Shown here: positions 34,851-43,009 of the stretch, one piece after another
How the letters are laid out: each line of letters opens with the position of its first letter
Numbering within the stretch: position 1 is the stretch's first letter
Assembly (NCBI RefSeq): GCF_001509475.1
Contig: NZ_LLZG01000220.1
Coordinates: forward strand, 15,753 to 79,752
Source of the DNA: Streptomyces regalis
GTDB lineage: Bacteria > Actinomycetota > Actinomycetes > Streptomycetales > Streptomycetaceae
DNA length: 64,000 nucleotides
Reading direction: 5' to 3'
Notes under the pieces: model-generated
Seen by the model: the letters and a program-made list of their open reading frames with translations, nothing else
Database searches by the model: none
What the model was told of the DNA's origin: nothing
Program-made: the position numbers and the translations under genes

Positions 34851-35696
34851 GTGAACGACCAGGTGGACGAGGCCGGTTGGGGTGTCGAGCCGGGGGACGA
34901 GATCGAGCCGGTGGTGCAGGCGGTGGGGCACCTGCTCAAGGTCTGCCGGGAGGCTGCGGGGATGCGGGCGGCCGAGTTCGGTGAGGTCATGGGCTACGGC
35001 GAGGACATGATCCGCAAGATGGAGCGGGGGCAGCGGATTCCCCGTCCGGAGTTCCTGGACAGGGCCGACGATGTCCTGAGGGCACAGGGGCATCTCAAGG
35101 CGTTCAAGCGGGAGATGGAGCAGGCTCGGTATCCGAAGAAGGTACGGAGGCTGAAGGAGATGGAGGAGCGAGCGGTCGAGCTGCTGCTCTACAGCAACCA
35201 CAACATCCACGGCTTGTTGCAGACGCCGGAGTACGCCCAGGCGCTGTTCGAGATGATGCAACCGCCGTACTCGCAGGACGAAGTGGAGCGGGGGCTTGCC
35301 GGGCGCATGGCACGCAAGTCGATCTTCAACCGAGAGTCCGCCCCGACGCTCAGTTTTGTCCAGGAACAGGTGACGCTCGAACGCCCTCTCGGTGGGAAAA
35401 TGGTGCTGCGCCGACAACTCGAACACCTGCTGTAGGTCTCACAGTTGCGGAACGTCACGCTTCAGGTCATGCCGACTGACCGGGAGGAAAACGCCGGAGA
35501 GCAGGGTCGGATCCAGTTGCTGAAGTTCGCCGACGTCACGGCGATCGGACGTTCCGATGGCGCGTTCAACGGGCGCCCGGTATCGAACCCCAGGGAACTT
35601 CGGATCCTTGAGCTGCGCTATGGCATGATCCGGGCGCAGGCTCTCACGCCGAGGGAGTCGCAGGCCTTCATCGAGCAAGTGCTGGGGAGACTATGA
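34851..35696 (+). pseudogene. XRE/DUF5753 regulator interrupted by an in-frame TAG
   Basis: A WhiJ/BldB-type helix-turn-helix regulator. Residues ~20-70 are the XRE domain (L-L-K-V-C-R-E-A-A-G-M-R-A-A-E-F-G-E) followed by DUF5753 (E-R-A-V-E-L-L-L-Y then L-L-Q-T-P-E-Y-A-Q-A-L). The frame is cut at 35433-35435 (...R-Q-L-E-H-L-L-stop), then continues in the same frame with V-S-Q-L-R-N-V-T-L-Q-V-M-P to 35696, where it overlaps the DUF397 start. Family members usually read L-E-V-S-Q-L there, so GAG to TAG is the likely single change. Full length would be ~281 aa, normal for the family. It could be a true pseudogene, a sequencing error or a suppressed stop. GTG 34851 follows GGAGG by 9 nt. Confidence 0.85.
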
Positions 35697-35881
35697 GCAC
35701 CTCTGAACTCCACTGGTTCAAGAGCAGCTACAGCGACAGCAGCGACATCAACGACTGCGTCGAGGTCGCCACCACCCCCGCCACCATCCACATCCGCGAC
35801 TCCAAGACCCCCGAGGCCCCCCACCTCACCGTCGCCCCGGGCACCTGGAATTCATTCGTGGGGCACGTATCCGCCAGCTAG
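35693..35881 (+). CDS. DUF397 domain protein
   Basis: A 62-aa protein that is one DUF397 unit: W-F-K-S-S-Y-S-D near residue 8, C-V-E-V-A near 22, I-R-D-S-K near 34, and a final W-N-S-F-V. DUF397 proteins are the usual small partner of XRE/DUF5753 regulators; some pairs behave like toxin-antitoxin or developmental switches. ATG overlaps the broken regulator's stop. This gene itself is intact. Confidence 0.9.
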   Translation: MSTSELHWFKSSYSDSSDINDCVEVATTPATIHIRDSKTPEAPHLTVAPGTWNSFVGHVSAS

Positions 35882-35891
35882 CCTGCGGAGC

Positions 35892-36377
35892 ATGAACCGT
35901 TTCGACGAGGCCCTTCGCGAACTCGGCCTGACCGACCTCCACTCCCGGATCCGCCGCTTCCCGGACGCGACCCGTACCGCCGCCGAGGCCGCCGCAGCCA
36001 TCGGGTGTGAGCTCAGTCAGATCTGCAAGTCGCTGATCTTCGCCGCCGACGGGGTGCCGGTGCTGGTCCTGATGGACGGGGCCTCGCGGGTCGACGTGGA
36101 GCTCGTCCGGAAGGAACTCGGCGCCGAGAAGGTCACGCGGGCCAAGGCCGACGTCGTACGGGAGACCACCGGCTACGCCATCGGGGGCGTACCGCCCTTC
36201 GGGCACCGTACGAAGACGCGGGTGCTCGCCGACCGTTCGCTGCTCGACCACGACGTCGTGTGGGCCGCCGCCGGGAACCCGCACGCGGTCTTCCCCATGG
36301 CACCCAAGGACCTCATCGCCCACGCCGGCGCCACCCTGGTGGACGTGCGCGAGCAGACGCAGACGCAGACTTCGTGA
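35892..36377 (+). CDS. YbaK/EbsC-type prolyl-tRNA deacylase-like protein
   Basis: A 161-aa trans-editing domain that hydrolyses mischarged tRNA (ProX/YbaK superfamily). Q-I-C-K-S-L-I-F near residue 44 carries the conserved Lys; G-G-V-P-P-F-G-H near 98 and A-A-G-N-P-H-A-V-F near 128 form the substrate pocket. ATG 35892 has GCGGAG close upstream. TAGCCT, partly inside the DUF397 stop, ends 7 nt before it, so it may also be leaderless. The next gene overlaps by GTGA. Confidence 0.9.
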   Translation: MNRFDEALRELGLTDLHSRIRRFPDATRTAAEAAAAIGCELSQICKSLIFAADGVPVLVLMDGASRVDVELVRKELGAEKVTRAKADVVRETTGYAIGGVPPFGHRTKTRVLADRSLLDHDVVWAAAGNPHAVFPMAPKDLIAHAGATLVDVREQTQTQTS

Positions 36378-37219
36378 CCCCGCTGGTCACCGCCGCCGTC
36401 CTGCTGGCGGCCGTCACGCACGCCGGCTGGAACGCCATCGCCCACCGGATCACCGACAAGCTGGCCGGGTTCACGCTCATCAATGGCGGCGGGGTGCTGA
36501 TCGGGCTGGCGCTCATGCCCTTCGGCAAGTTCCCGGCGGCGGGGGCCTGGCCGTATCTTTTCGCCTCCGCCCTCGTCCACATCGTCTACTTCGCGCTGCT
36601 CATGAAGTCCTTCCGGCTCGGCGACTTCGGGCAGGCCTACCCCATCGCACGCGGCACCGCGCCGCTCGTCGTCGCCGTACTAGCCGCCCTCGTCGCGCAC
36701 GAGGTGCCGGACGGGTGGGCGGCCGCCGGGATCGCCTGTTCCTGCGCGGGACTCGCCGGCGTCGCCCTGTGGGGGCTGCGCGGGCGCCGGCCCGACTGGG
36801 CGGCGATCGGGGCGGCGTTGGCGACCGGGCTGAGCATCGCGGCGTACACCGTCCTCGACGGGCTCGGCGTACGGGCCTCCGGCTCGTCCATCGGCTATAT
36901 CGCCTGGCTGATGGCGGTCGAGGGCCTCGCCATCCCGGCGTACGCCGTCTGGCGCCGGCGCGGGGAGACGGTCGCCGTGCTGCGGCCGTTCGCGGGGCTG
37001 GGGCTGCTGGGCGCCGCGCTGTCCGTCGCAGCGTACGCGCTGGTCCTGTGGGCGCAGACGAAGGCGGAGCTGGCGCCGATCGCGGCCCTGCGGGAGTCCT
37101 CGATCATCGTGGGGGCGGCCATCGGGGCCGTGTTCTTCAAGGAGCGGTTCGGGGCCGCTCGGATCGCGGGGGCCGCGTTGCTGGTGGTGGGCATCGGGAT
37201 GATGCTGCACGCGAGTTAG
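36374..37219 (+). CDS. EamA/DMT-superfamily transporter
   Basis: A 281-aa integral membrane protein with about ten helices in two EamA halves (first: VTAAVLLAAVTHAGWNAIAH; second: LGLLGAALSVAAYALVLWA, then the typical P-I-A-A-L-R-E-S-S-I-I-V-G-A-A-I-G). Likely a metabolite exporter; substrate unknown. GTG start in a GTGA overlap with the deacylase gene. Confidence 0.88.
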   Translation: MTPLVTAAVLLAAVTHAGWNAIAHRITDKLAGFTLINGGGVLIGLALMPFGKFPAAGAWPYLFASALVHIVYFALLMKSFRLGDFGQAYPIARGTAPLVVAVLAALVAHEVPDGWAAAGIACSCAGLAGVALWGLRGRRPDWAAIGAALATGLSIAAYTVLDGLGVRASGSSIGYIAWLMAVEGLAIPAYAVWRRRGETVAVLRPFAGLGLLGAALSVAAYALVLWAQTKAELAPIAALRESSIIVGAAIGAVFFKERFGAARIAGAALLVVGIGMMLHAS

Positions 37220-37242
37220 CCGCCGGGCGGTTCTCGGACCAG

Positions 37243-37273
37243 GACAGGCGGTCAGCCGTTCGCTGACCGCCTG
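37243..37273. terminator. Terminator between DMT gene and secreted protein gene
   Basis: ACAGGCGGTCAGC / GCTGACCGCCTGT, a perfect 13-bp stem with loop CGTTC, between convergent genes. Confidence 0.88.
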
Positions 37274-37300
37274 TGACCCTGTTACGGCAGAAGGGCTCGC

Positions 37301-37582
37301 CTAGAAGGCGCTGTTGCTGCAGCCCATCTTCGAGCCGAGGCTGGTGGCCTGGCTGCCCTCGTTGCCCTCGCCGTTGAGCGCGCCGCCCAGCGCGCCGTTG
37401 AGCACCCCGACCACACCGAGGATGTCGATGTTCAGGTCGTGGGACTTGCACGAGGTGCTCTGCTGGATTTTGAAGTCGTTGCCGCCGCGGCCCCGGCCGT
37501 CGGCGTGGGCGGTACCGGTGGCCAGGACGCCGACGCTGCTGAGAGCGGCGACCAGGACGGCGGCCTTGCGAAGCTTGTGCAT
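37301..37582 (-). CDS. Small secreted protein with two cysteines
   Basis: A 93-aa protein with a clear Sec signal peptide (M-H-K-L-R-K then AAVLVAALSSVGVLATGTA, cleavage at A-H-A). The mature ~66 residues start Gly/Arg-rich, then carry Q-S-T-S-C-K-S-H, a hydrophobic beta-prone stretch (LNIDILGVVGVLNGALGGAL) and S-K-M-G-C-S-N-S-A-F at the end. Two Cys flank the hydrophobic core, a layout reminiscent of chaplins, but the chaplin consensus is absent. Possibly a surface protein of aerial hyphae. RBS GGAG 6 nt before ATG. Confidence 0.75.
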   Translation of the reverse strand: MHKLRKAAVLVAALSSVGVLATGTAHADGRGRGGNDFKIQQSTSCKSHDLNIDILGVVGVLNGALGGALNGEGNEGSQATSLGSKMGCSNSAF

Positions 37583-37738
37583 GTCATCTCCGGTGGAGTG
37601 AGGTGGATGCGCTACGTGAGGATTGACTCCCTGTCAAAAGGAGCTACTCCTTACGATTAAGGGAGATTAAGTAAGAAAGGCCCCAAATCATCCCCTGGCA
37701 CGCCGAGTTTCGCGATCTTGCACTAGAAGTGCTGTGCG

Positions 37739-38455
37739 CTAGGTGAGTGACGGCTTGCCCACCCGGAACGCGAACTGGCCGCAGTACGTCAGCTTGCGCA
37801 GGTTCACCAGGGCCGTCCTGCGGTGGCCGTTCTCCGCCGCCCACCGGTCGATCTCGGTGTTGAGCGGGGACTGTTCGTCCCAGTAACGGCTGTACTCCGG
37901 CGGCCGGCCGAGGTAGCTGCGCATGATCAGCGCCACTCCGTCGAGCGAGGGCCGGATCTCCTCCAGCGCCAGCCCCGCCTCCTCGACCAGGACCCGGAAG
38001 CCGTACGGCGTGTAGTTCCACAGGCTGAAGGAGTGGTACGGCTCGAATTGGGATGTTGATCCGATGAAATGCCCACCCGGCTCCAGCACTCGGGCGATCT
38101 CCGCCAGCAGTTCGCGCGGGCGGGCGACGTGTTCGAAGACCTGGTGGGAGTAGATCAGCGGCAGCGAATGCGAGCCGAGGGGGAGGTGGACGCCGTCGTA
38201 GTGCACCACCGGGTCACCGCCGGGGGTGCGCTGGCCGGCCTCCGGTGAGTCCCGGATGTCGACCCCGACCCACCGCACCTGCGGGGCGTGCTTACGGAAG
38301 AGCGCGGCCGACGTGCCGCGGCCGCACCCCAGATCGACGACCAGGCCGGGTGCGCCGGGTGCGCCCATCACCTCGTCGACGTAGTAGCGCGAGGTGACCT
38401 GACGGGCGTGGTCGTCGGGGATGCAGTCCCGCATGAGGTCCCAGAGGGTCGCCAT
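37739..38455 (-). CDS. Class I SAM-dependent methyltransferase
   Basis: A 238-aa methyltransferase. SAM motif I is V-V-D-L-G-C-G-R-G near residue 39, the acidic end of beta-2 W-V-G-V-D-I near 62, and post-I I-Y-S-H-Q-V-F-E-H-V near 100 followed by L-E-P-G-G-H-F. Methyltransf_11/UbiE-like; substrate unknown. ATG is 6 nt after a TAGCAT box. Confidence 0.87.
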   Translation of the reverse strand: MATLWDLMRDCIPDDHARQVTSRYYVDEVMGAPGAPGLVVDLGCGRGTSAALFRKHAPQVRWVGVDIRDSPEAGQRTPGGDPVVHYDGVHLPLGSHSLPLIYSHQVFEHVARPRELLAEIARVLEPGGHFIGSTSQFEPYHSFSLWNYTPYGFRVLVEEAGLALEEIRPSLDGVALIMRSYLGRPPEYSRYWDEQSPLNTEIDRWAAENGHRRTALVNLRKLTYCGQFAFRVGKPSLT

Positions 38456-38461
38456 GCTTCG

Positions 38462-38467
38462 ATGCTA
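38462..38467 (-). promoter_or_regulatory. Predicted -10 box of methyltransferase (leaderless)
   Basis: TAGCAT on the minus strand ends 6 nt before the ATG, with no ribosome site between. Confidence 0.5.
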
Positions 38468-38480
38468 CGGACACTCGCTG

Positions 38481-39977
38481 TTACGTGCGATTCACGCCCC
38501 GTGAAGCCGTGACTCCCGACAGATCGTGCGAGGTCACGCTGTTGCGGTCGGTGACCGAGCGGCCGAGGGCGTGGTGCGGCCACAGCCCCGCGGCGACTCG
38601 TCGGCTGCGCTCGCTCCACTGCCGGGCCGCCGGGTCGCCGGCCTTGTAGTGGTTGAGGGCGTAGCCGCCGGAGTGGATGCGCAGCAGGGTGAAACCGCCG
38701 GGGTACTCCTTGGCGGCGGCGACCTCCTGCTGGGTGACGTGCGGGGCCCGCGTCAGCACGGTGCGCTTGTTGCGGTGCGTGTGGCCCGCGTGGTGCAGGA
38801 AGACGCCGGGCGCGGACGCGTAGGCGTCGAGGATGCTGCGGGCCTGGCGGCGGTCCAGGCATTGGCCGCGGGTCACCGGGAAGACGGAGTCCCGCACGGT
38901 CAGCGGATGGTGCCCGAACACCAGCGTCGGCTGGTCCGGCGCATCCCTCAACCGCGCCCGGAACCATGCCAGTTGATCGGGCCCGAGCCCGCCCGCGTCG
39001 GCGCCGTTGCCGGTCTTGACGTAGGTGTCGAGGCCGATGATGCGCAGCCCGCCGAGATCACGGGCGAAGTAGCCGGGCCCGTCGCCGCCCGGGAAGGAGT
39101 TGTGGAAGGCGTCGTCCCCTGCGCCGTCGTTCCGGAAGCGGTCGTGGTTGCCGCGTACGACGAAGTAGTCCCGCCCGTGCGTGCCGAAGCCGTCCAGGAT
39201 CCGCCGGGCCTCACGGAGGTCGTGAGCGGCTCCGCCGGCCGAGATGTCGCCCCCGGCCAGCAGCAGGTCCGCCCCGCGCCGCCGCGCCTCCTCGACCAGG
39301 GCGCGGCTCATGATCTCCGGATACGGCGCCCGCCCCGGCTGCTGGACCACCCCGCGCAGCAGGGGCAGGCCGCCGACCAGGCCCGCGGTGGTCTCGCCGA
39401 GGTGCAGGTCGTTGCAGAGCGCGACCGACAGCAGGAGCCGGCCGGGCGGGGGCTGCGGGGTGGTGAAGGAGTACGGCCCGCCACCCGGACCGAACCCGAA
39501 CGTCGACGTGCCCACCGCGTTGCCGCGCACCAGGTGCAGCGGGGTGGGTGTGGCGGCCACGCCCCGTGAGCGGGCCTGGTAGTAGTACGTCTGCCCCGGC
39601 TCCAGGTCCGTGAGTTCGACCTGGTGATGGGCGGTCGGCCGGCCCTCGGACGAGGTGCGGTTGAGCCGGGAGGGGTGGGTGCCGTAGACGACCTCGCCCT
39701 CGGTGATCGCGGGGAGGGGGTGGCCCAGGCCGTCGTCGGTGCCGGGGATGCCGGTGTACCAGGTGATGACGGCGGTGTCCTCGGTGAGGGTGACCAGTTC
39801 CAGATTGACGGCCGTCAGGTCATCGGGGTGGTGGGAGCGCGCCCGCTGCATGGCGGCCGAGGCCGTGCGCAGCAGGGCAGGGGCGAGGCGCGCGCCGGAG
39901 CGCAGCACCTCGCAGGGGCCGGGGAAGGCCGACAGTGCTGCGAGAGCGGGGAGGTGGGCGGAGAAGCAGCAGCGCAT
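38481..39977 (-). CDS. Metallophosphoesterase with purple-acid-phosphatase-like N-terminal domain
   Basis: A ~498-aa calcineurin-like phosphoesterase. A fibronectin-III-like domain (L-V-T-L-T-E-D-T-A-V-I-T-W then L-E-P-G-Q-T-Y-Y-Y-Q-A-R) precedes the dinuclear-metal domain with C-N-D-L-H-L-G, L-A-G-G-D-I-S, R-G-N-H-D, F-G-H-H-P and H-A-G-H-T-H. All five metal motifs are intact. I saw no strong signal peptide; the N-terminus (start ATG 39977) is weakly supported and the frame is open further upstream to 40343. It is probably a phosphodiesterase or phosphatase; substrate unknown. Confidence 0.82.
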   Translation of the reverse strand: MRCCFSAHLPALAALSAFPGPCEVLRSGARLAPALLRTASAAMQRARSHHPDDLTAVNLELVTLTEDTAVITWYTGIPGTDDGLGHPLPAITEGEVVYGTHPSRLNRTSSEGRPTAHHQVELTDLEPGQTYYYQARSRGVAATPTPLHLVRGNAVGTSTFGFGPGGGPYSFTTPQPPPGRLLLSVALCNDLHLGETTAGLVGGLPLLRGVVQQPGRAPYPEIMSRALVEEARRRGADLLLAGGDISAGGAAHDLREARRILDGFGTHGRDYFVVRGNHDRFRNDGAGDDAFHNSFPGGDGPGYFARDLGGLRIIGLDTYVKTGNGADAGGLGPDQLAWFRARLRDAPDQPTLVFGHHPLTVRDSVFPVTRGQCLDRRQARSILDAYASAPGVFLHHAGHTHRNKRTVLTRAPHVTQQEVAAAKEYPGGFTLLRIHSGGYALNHYKAGDPAARQWSERSRRVAAGLWPHHALGRSVTDRNSVTSHDLSGVTASRGVNRT

Positions 39978-40045
39978 GTCCTCGATGTGGCCCGGAGCGG
40001 TTAACGGGGGAGGTGGCGTTGGCGGCTGGGCCAGGTCCGGCGCGC

Positions 40046-40151
40046 GACATCTCCGTGGAACGGGACATCTCCATGGAAGCAGGGCGGAGCCGGTCACCGA
40101 AGGGAGTGTGCCGAGTCTCACTGATCCCGAGCGATCCCGAGTGATCCCGAG
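40046..40151. repeat. Short tandem repeats upstream of the metallophosphoesterase
   Basis: Two 18-bp copies of gacatctccRtggaa (40046-40063, 40064-40081) and three 10-bp copies of (t/c)gatcccgag (40122-40151). The interval 39978-40212 otherwise holds no gene that I accept. Confidence 0.7.
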
Positions 40152-40212
40152 TTGCCGTCTTTGCTCCCGCACTACGATCGGGCGTGCGAGAACTTCACCG
40201 AGGGGGCGGGGC

Positions 40213-40660
40213 GTGACTGCGCTGAGTGAGGGGTCGGACGCGGGAGTCGGCGACAGGGCGCCGCTGGACGCGGACCGGATCAAGCATCTGGAGTTCATCC
40301 AGGCGACGATCACGCGCTTGGGCACCAACTCGTTTCTCGTCAAGGGCTGGGCGCTGACCCTGGCCGCGGGCCTGCTGGCTCTCCGCCAGCCGCCTCAGCT
40401 GGCAGCTCGCGGCCGTCGGCGTGGTGCCGCTGCTCTGCTTCTGGTACCTGGACTGCTTCTTCCTGCGCCAGGAGAGGGCCTTTCGACGGCTGTACGACGC
40501 GGCGCGGGTCCCCGACAGCACGGTCGAGGTGCTGTCCATGAACGTGGCGCCGTATCTGGCGCGGATGCCCTGGCCGGAGGTCTGGCTCACGCCGACGTCA
40601 CTGCTGTTCTACTCGCCGTTGCTGTTGGCCGACCTTGCGCTGGTCGTCATCGCCCTGTGA
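40213..40660 (+). pseudogene. Frameshifted two-helix membrane protein
   Basis: GTG 40213 (GAGGGGG upstream) reads a known-looking start, R-I-K-H-L-E-F-I-Q-A-T-I-T-R-L then N-S-F-L-V-K-G-W-A-L-T-L-A-A-G-L-L-A, up to about 40380. The rest of the protein (S-A-S-R-L-S-W-Q-L-A-A-V-G-V-V-P-L-L, F-W-Y-L-D-C-F-F-L-R-Q-E, ending A-D-L-A-L-V-V-I-A-L) is in the +1 frame to 40660. Removing one base near 40378-40382 restores a ~148-aa protein with two membrane hairpins. This is a widespread small bacterial family of unknown function. The shift could be real decay or a sequencing error. Confidence 0.8.
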
Positions 40661-40662
40661 GC

Positions 40663-41115
40663 TCAGCGCGCCGGACCGGCGAGCGCCGCGGTGAGGCGGG
40701 CGCCGAGGGCGTCCGTTGCCGCGTCGTCCTCGTCCCGGAAACCCTCGCCCTTCGGCGGCCAGATGGGCCCCATCGCATCGCCCGGCCGGCGCGGCACGAG
40801 GTGCACATGGGTGTGGAAGACGGACTGCGTGGCCACCGCGCCCGCGGAGTTGATGATGTTCATGCCGTCGGGTCCGAGGACCGCACGCAGCGCGCGTCCC
40901 ACCACCATCACGGTGTGGAACAGCCGTTGGGCATCCGCCTCGTCCATCGCCCACAGGTCCGCCGAATGAGCCCTGGGCACGACCAGCGTGTGCCCGCGCG
41001 TCGCGGGCGCCAGCGGGAAGAAGGCGAGGGTGTGCGCGTCCTCGTACACCACCCGCGCCCTGCCGGTGCCGGCGACGATCTCGCAGAAGGCGCAAGCCTG
41101 TTCACGGGCGTCCAT
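40663..41115 (-). CDS. HIT family protein
   Basis: A 150-aa histidine-triad nucleotide hydrolase/transferase. C-A-F-C-E-I-V-A-G near residue 8 is the usual N-terminal zinc-binding start and H-T-H-V-H-L-V-P-R near 102 is the HIT motif with the catalytic central His. I chose ATG 41115 (AGGGAAGA upstream); the longer frame would cross the TIR start. The substrate is probably a dinucleoside polyphosphate or AMP conjugate. Confidence 0.9.
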   Translation of the reverse strand: MDAREQACAFCEIVAGTGRARVVYEDAHTLAFFPLAPATRGHTLVVPRAHSADLWAMDEADAQRLFHTVMVVGRALRAVLGPDGMNIINSAGAVATQSVFHTHVHLVPRRPGDAMGPIWPPKGEGFRDEDDAATDALGARLTAALAGPAR

Positions 41116-41133
41116 GGATCTTCCCTGTCGCTC

Positions 41134-41139
41134 TAGGGT
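41134..41139 (+). promoter_or_regulatory. Predicted -10 box of TIR gene (leaderless)
   Basis: TAGGGT ends 7 nt before the GTG. It could alternatively serve as an AGGGTG ribosome site. Confidence 0.45.
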
Positions 41140-41146
41140 GTGCGGC

Positions 41147-42616
41147 GTGGGCGGCATCTTCATCAACTACCGCAGAGGCGATCACGAAGACGCCGTGCGG
41201 GAACTGTACGACCGGCTCGAACAGCACTTCGGCGAGGACCAGGTCTTCCGCGACGTCGCATCCATCGTGCCGGGGCAGCGGTACCCGGACACGCTGCGGG
41301 AGCGGGTCGCGGACTGCGAGGTGCTGCTCGTGGTCGTGCACCGGGGCTGGCTCGGGGCGCGGGGGCCGTCCGGCGGCATGCGGCTGGACGACGAGGGGGA
41401 CTGGGTCCGCCGGGAGATCGACCAGGCACTGCACACCGGCAAGACCGTCATCCCGCTGCTGCTGGACGGCGCCGCCCCGCCGAGACCTGACCAACTGCCG
41501 CTGCCCATCCGCGAACTGGCCCACCGCAACGCCCAGTCCCTGCGCGCGGCCCGCTTCGAGGACGACCTCGCGGAACTGATCGCCGTACTGGAGACCGACG
41601 TCTCCCGGACCTGGCGGCCCGTCCCGCCGCCCCCGCCGGGGTACCGGCCGGGATGGTGGCTCGGCGTTCTCACCGCGCTGCTGGCCGGCGCGGCGCTGCT
41701 CGGGGTCCCCGCGCTGCCGAGGGACGACGACTGGGCGCGCGGGGAGGGCCTTCCGTGGACCCTGTACGCCACCCTGGGAGGCTGCCTGCTGCTGTGCGCG
41801 CCGCTCGTCGCGGTCGCCGTCGGCCGCTTCCTGCTCCGCCGCCCCATCGACAGCTGGGAACGCGACCTGCACACCGTCAAGCACCGGACGTACGTCCGCC
41901 AGACCTGGCCGATGGGCGCGGGGCTCGTGCTCCTCGGGCTGTTCCCGGCGCTCCAGACGTGGGGCGACAAGGGCAAGTGGGGGTCCCTGGTCCTGCTGCT
42001 GGTCATGGGCCTCGCCGTCGCACACACGGCCGCCACCCACATCCGCCTCACGCGGCGCGACGCGGACCTGTGGGCCCGCTGGCCGCAGGGCCTGCCGGAC
42101 CGGGTGACCCGGCCCGTGCTGCGCCGGGCGCTCGCGCGGCTGGAGCTCCGACTGGCCGAGTCGCGGCCGCCGCTCTCCCGCGAGCAGCGGGAGAAGGCCG
42201 ACTGGGAGCTGAAGGACATGCGCCGGGCGCTCGGGCGGCTGGCGGACGAAGCGCGGCGCTCCAGGGTGCGGTGGCTGTGCCAGGACCACCCCTGGATCCT
42301 CGGCGGCTACTGCGTGGGGCTGGCCCTGGTCACGGCCCTGGCCGTCGCGTCCGGGCTTGCCTTCGACGCGGCGGGGGAGGGCAGGCCGCGTGTCTACGTC
42401 ACGCTGGCCGTCGTGGTCCTGGTCGGCGCGGCTCTGGCCCTGTCCACCATGGAACTCGCGCTGCGCCACCAGCGCCGGCTGCGCACCGACCTGGTGACCG
42501 AGGCCGCCGAGCGGATCGCCCTGCTCGCCGACCGGGTGGCCGCCCTCAGCGCTCCCGCCCGCACGAGACGCCCCGCCCCGGCGCCACGGCCCGAAGAGTT
42601 CGCCGAGCCCGACTAG
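41147..42616 (+). CDS. TIR-domain protein with multiple membrane helices
   Basis: A 489-aa protein. The N-terminal TIR_2-type domain (residues 1-140) starts G-G-I-F-I-N-Y-R-R-G-D-H, then D-C-E-V-L-L-V-V-V-H-R-G-W-L and W-V-R-R-E-I-D-Q-A-L; this W-x-x-x-E holds the Glu equivalent to the NADase catalytic residue. A Pro-rich hinge (P-V-P-P-P-P-P-G-Y) leads to about six predicted membrane helices (for example LGVLTALLAGAALLGVPAL, LVLLLVMGLAVAHTAAT, VYVTLAVVVLVGAALAL) and cytoplasmic helical segments. This suggests a sensor or effector that uses or cleaves NAD at the membrane, possibly in defence. It has no visible partner except the broken membrane gene across the HIT gene. Confidence 0.8.
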   Translation: MGGIFINYRRGDHEDAVRELYDRLEQHFGEDQVFRDVASIVPGQRYPDTLRERVADCEVLLVVVHRGWLGARGPSGGMRLDDEGDWVRREIDQALHTGKTVIPLLLDGAAPPRPDQLPLPIRELAHRNAQSLRAARFEDDLAELIAVLETDVSRTWRPVPPPPPGYRPGWWLGVLTALLAGAALLGVPALPRDDDWARGEGLPWTLYATLGGCLLLCAPLVAVAVGRFLLRRPIDSWERDLHTVKHRTYVRQTWPMGAGLVLLGLFPALQTWGDKGKWGSLVLLLVMGLAVAHTAATHIRLTRRDADLWARWPQGLPDRVTRPVLRRALARLELRLAESRPPLSREQREKADWELKDMRRALGRLADEARRSRVRWLCQDHPWILGGYCVGLALVTALAVASGLAFDAAGEGRPRVYVTLAVVVLVGAALALSTMELALRHQRRLRTDLVTEAAERIALLADRVAALSAPARTRRPAPAPRPEEFAEPD

Positions 42617-42652
42617 GCGCCGAGCCCGACTGGGCGCCGAGCCCGACTAGTC
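42602..42652 (+). repeat. Three-copy 17-bp tandem repeat spanning the TIR stop codon
   Basis: gccgagcccgactaggc (42602-42618), its one-base variant (42619-42635) and a two-base variant (42636-42652). The first copy contains the last codons and TAG of the TIR gene. Confidence 0.85.
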
Positions 42653-42705
42653 GGCGAGCCCTTCCGAGGCGCACCCTGGAAGCAGCACTTCCGGAGGTGA
42701 TCGTC

Positions 42706-42981
42706 ATGATGCACACCGCAGTGGGATGGCATGTCGAGCTGGAGTTCCAGGAGGACGAGACGCACACCAGGGCGGTCGCGCTGGTGCGACTCCCCGACGG
42801 CACCGAGGTACGAGCCCACGGGCACGCCTCACGGCACCACACGGACGCGAATCAGCCACGCGTCGGTGAGGAGATCGCCGGCGCTCGCGCGCTGAACGAG
42901 CTCGCGATGCAGATGCTCACCAAGGCGCACGGGGAGATAGACCAGGCATCAGGGCGCACATCGCACCCGATCCACGTCTGA
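42706..42981 (+). CDS. DUF1876 (dsRBD-like) small protein
   Basis: A 91-aa DUF1876 protein, a fold related to double-stranded-RNA-binding domains: W-H-V-E-L-E-F-Q-E-D, T-R-A-V-A-L-V-R-L-P-D-G, G-H-A-S-R-H, P-R-V-G-E-E-I-A-G-A-R-A-L. It is found widely in Actinobacteria beside stress genes; function unproven. GGAGG 9 nt before ATG 42706. Confidence 0.88.
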   Translation: MMHTAVGWHVELEFQEDETHTRAVALVRLPDGTEVRAHGHASRHHTDANQPRVGEEIAGARALNELAMQMLTKAHGEIDQASGRTSHPIHV

Positions 42982-43009
42982 ACCGAACCCCGCGCGAGGG
43001 CCCCGAACG

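Noticed and set aside
40046..40151. CRISPR-like short repeats
   Set aside because: Repeats of 18 and 10 bp are directly adjacent with no spacers, so they are ordinary tandem repeats.
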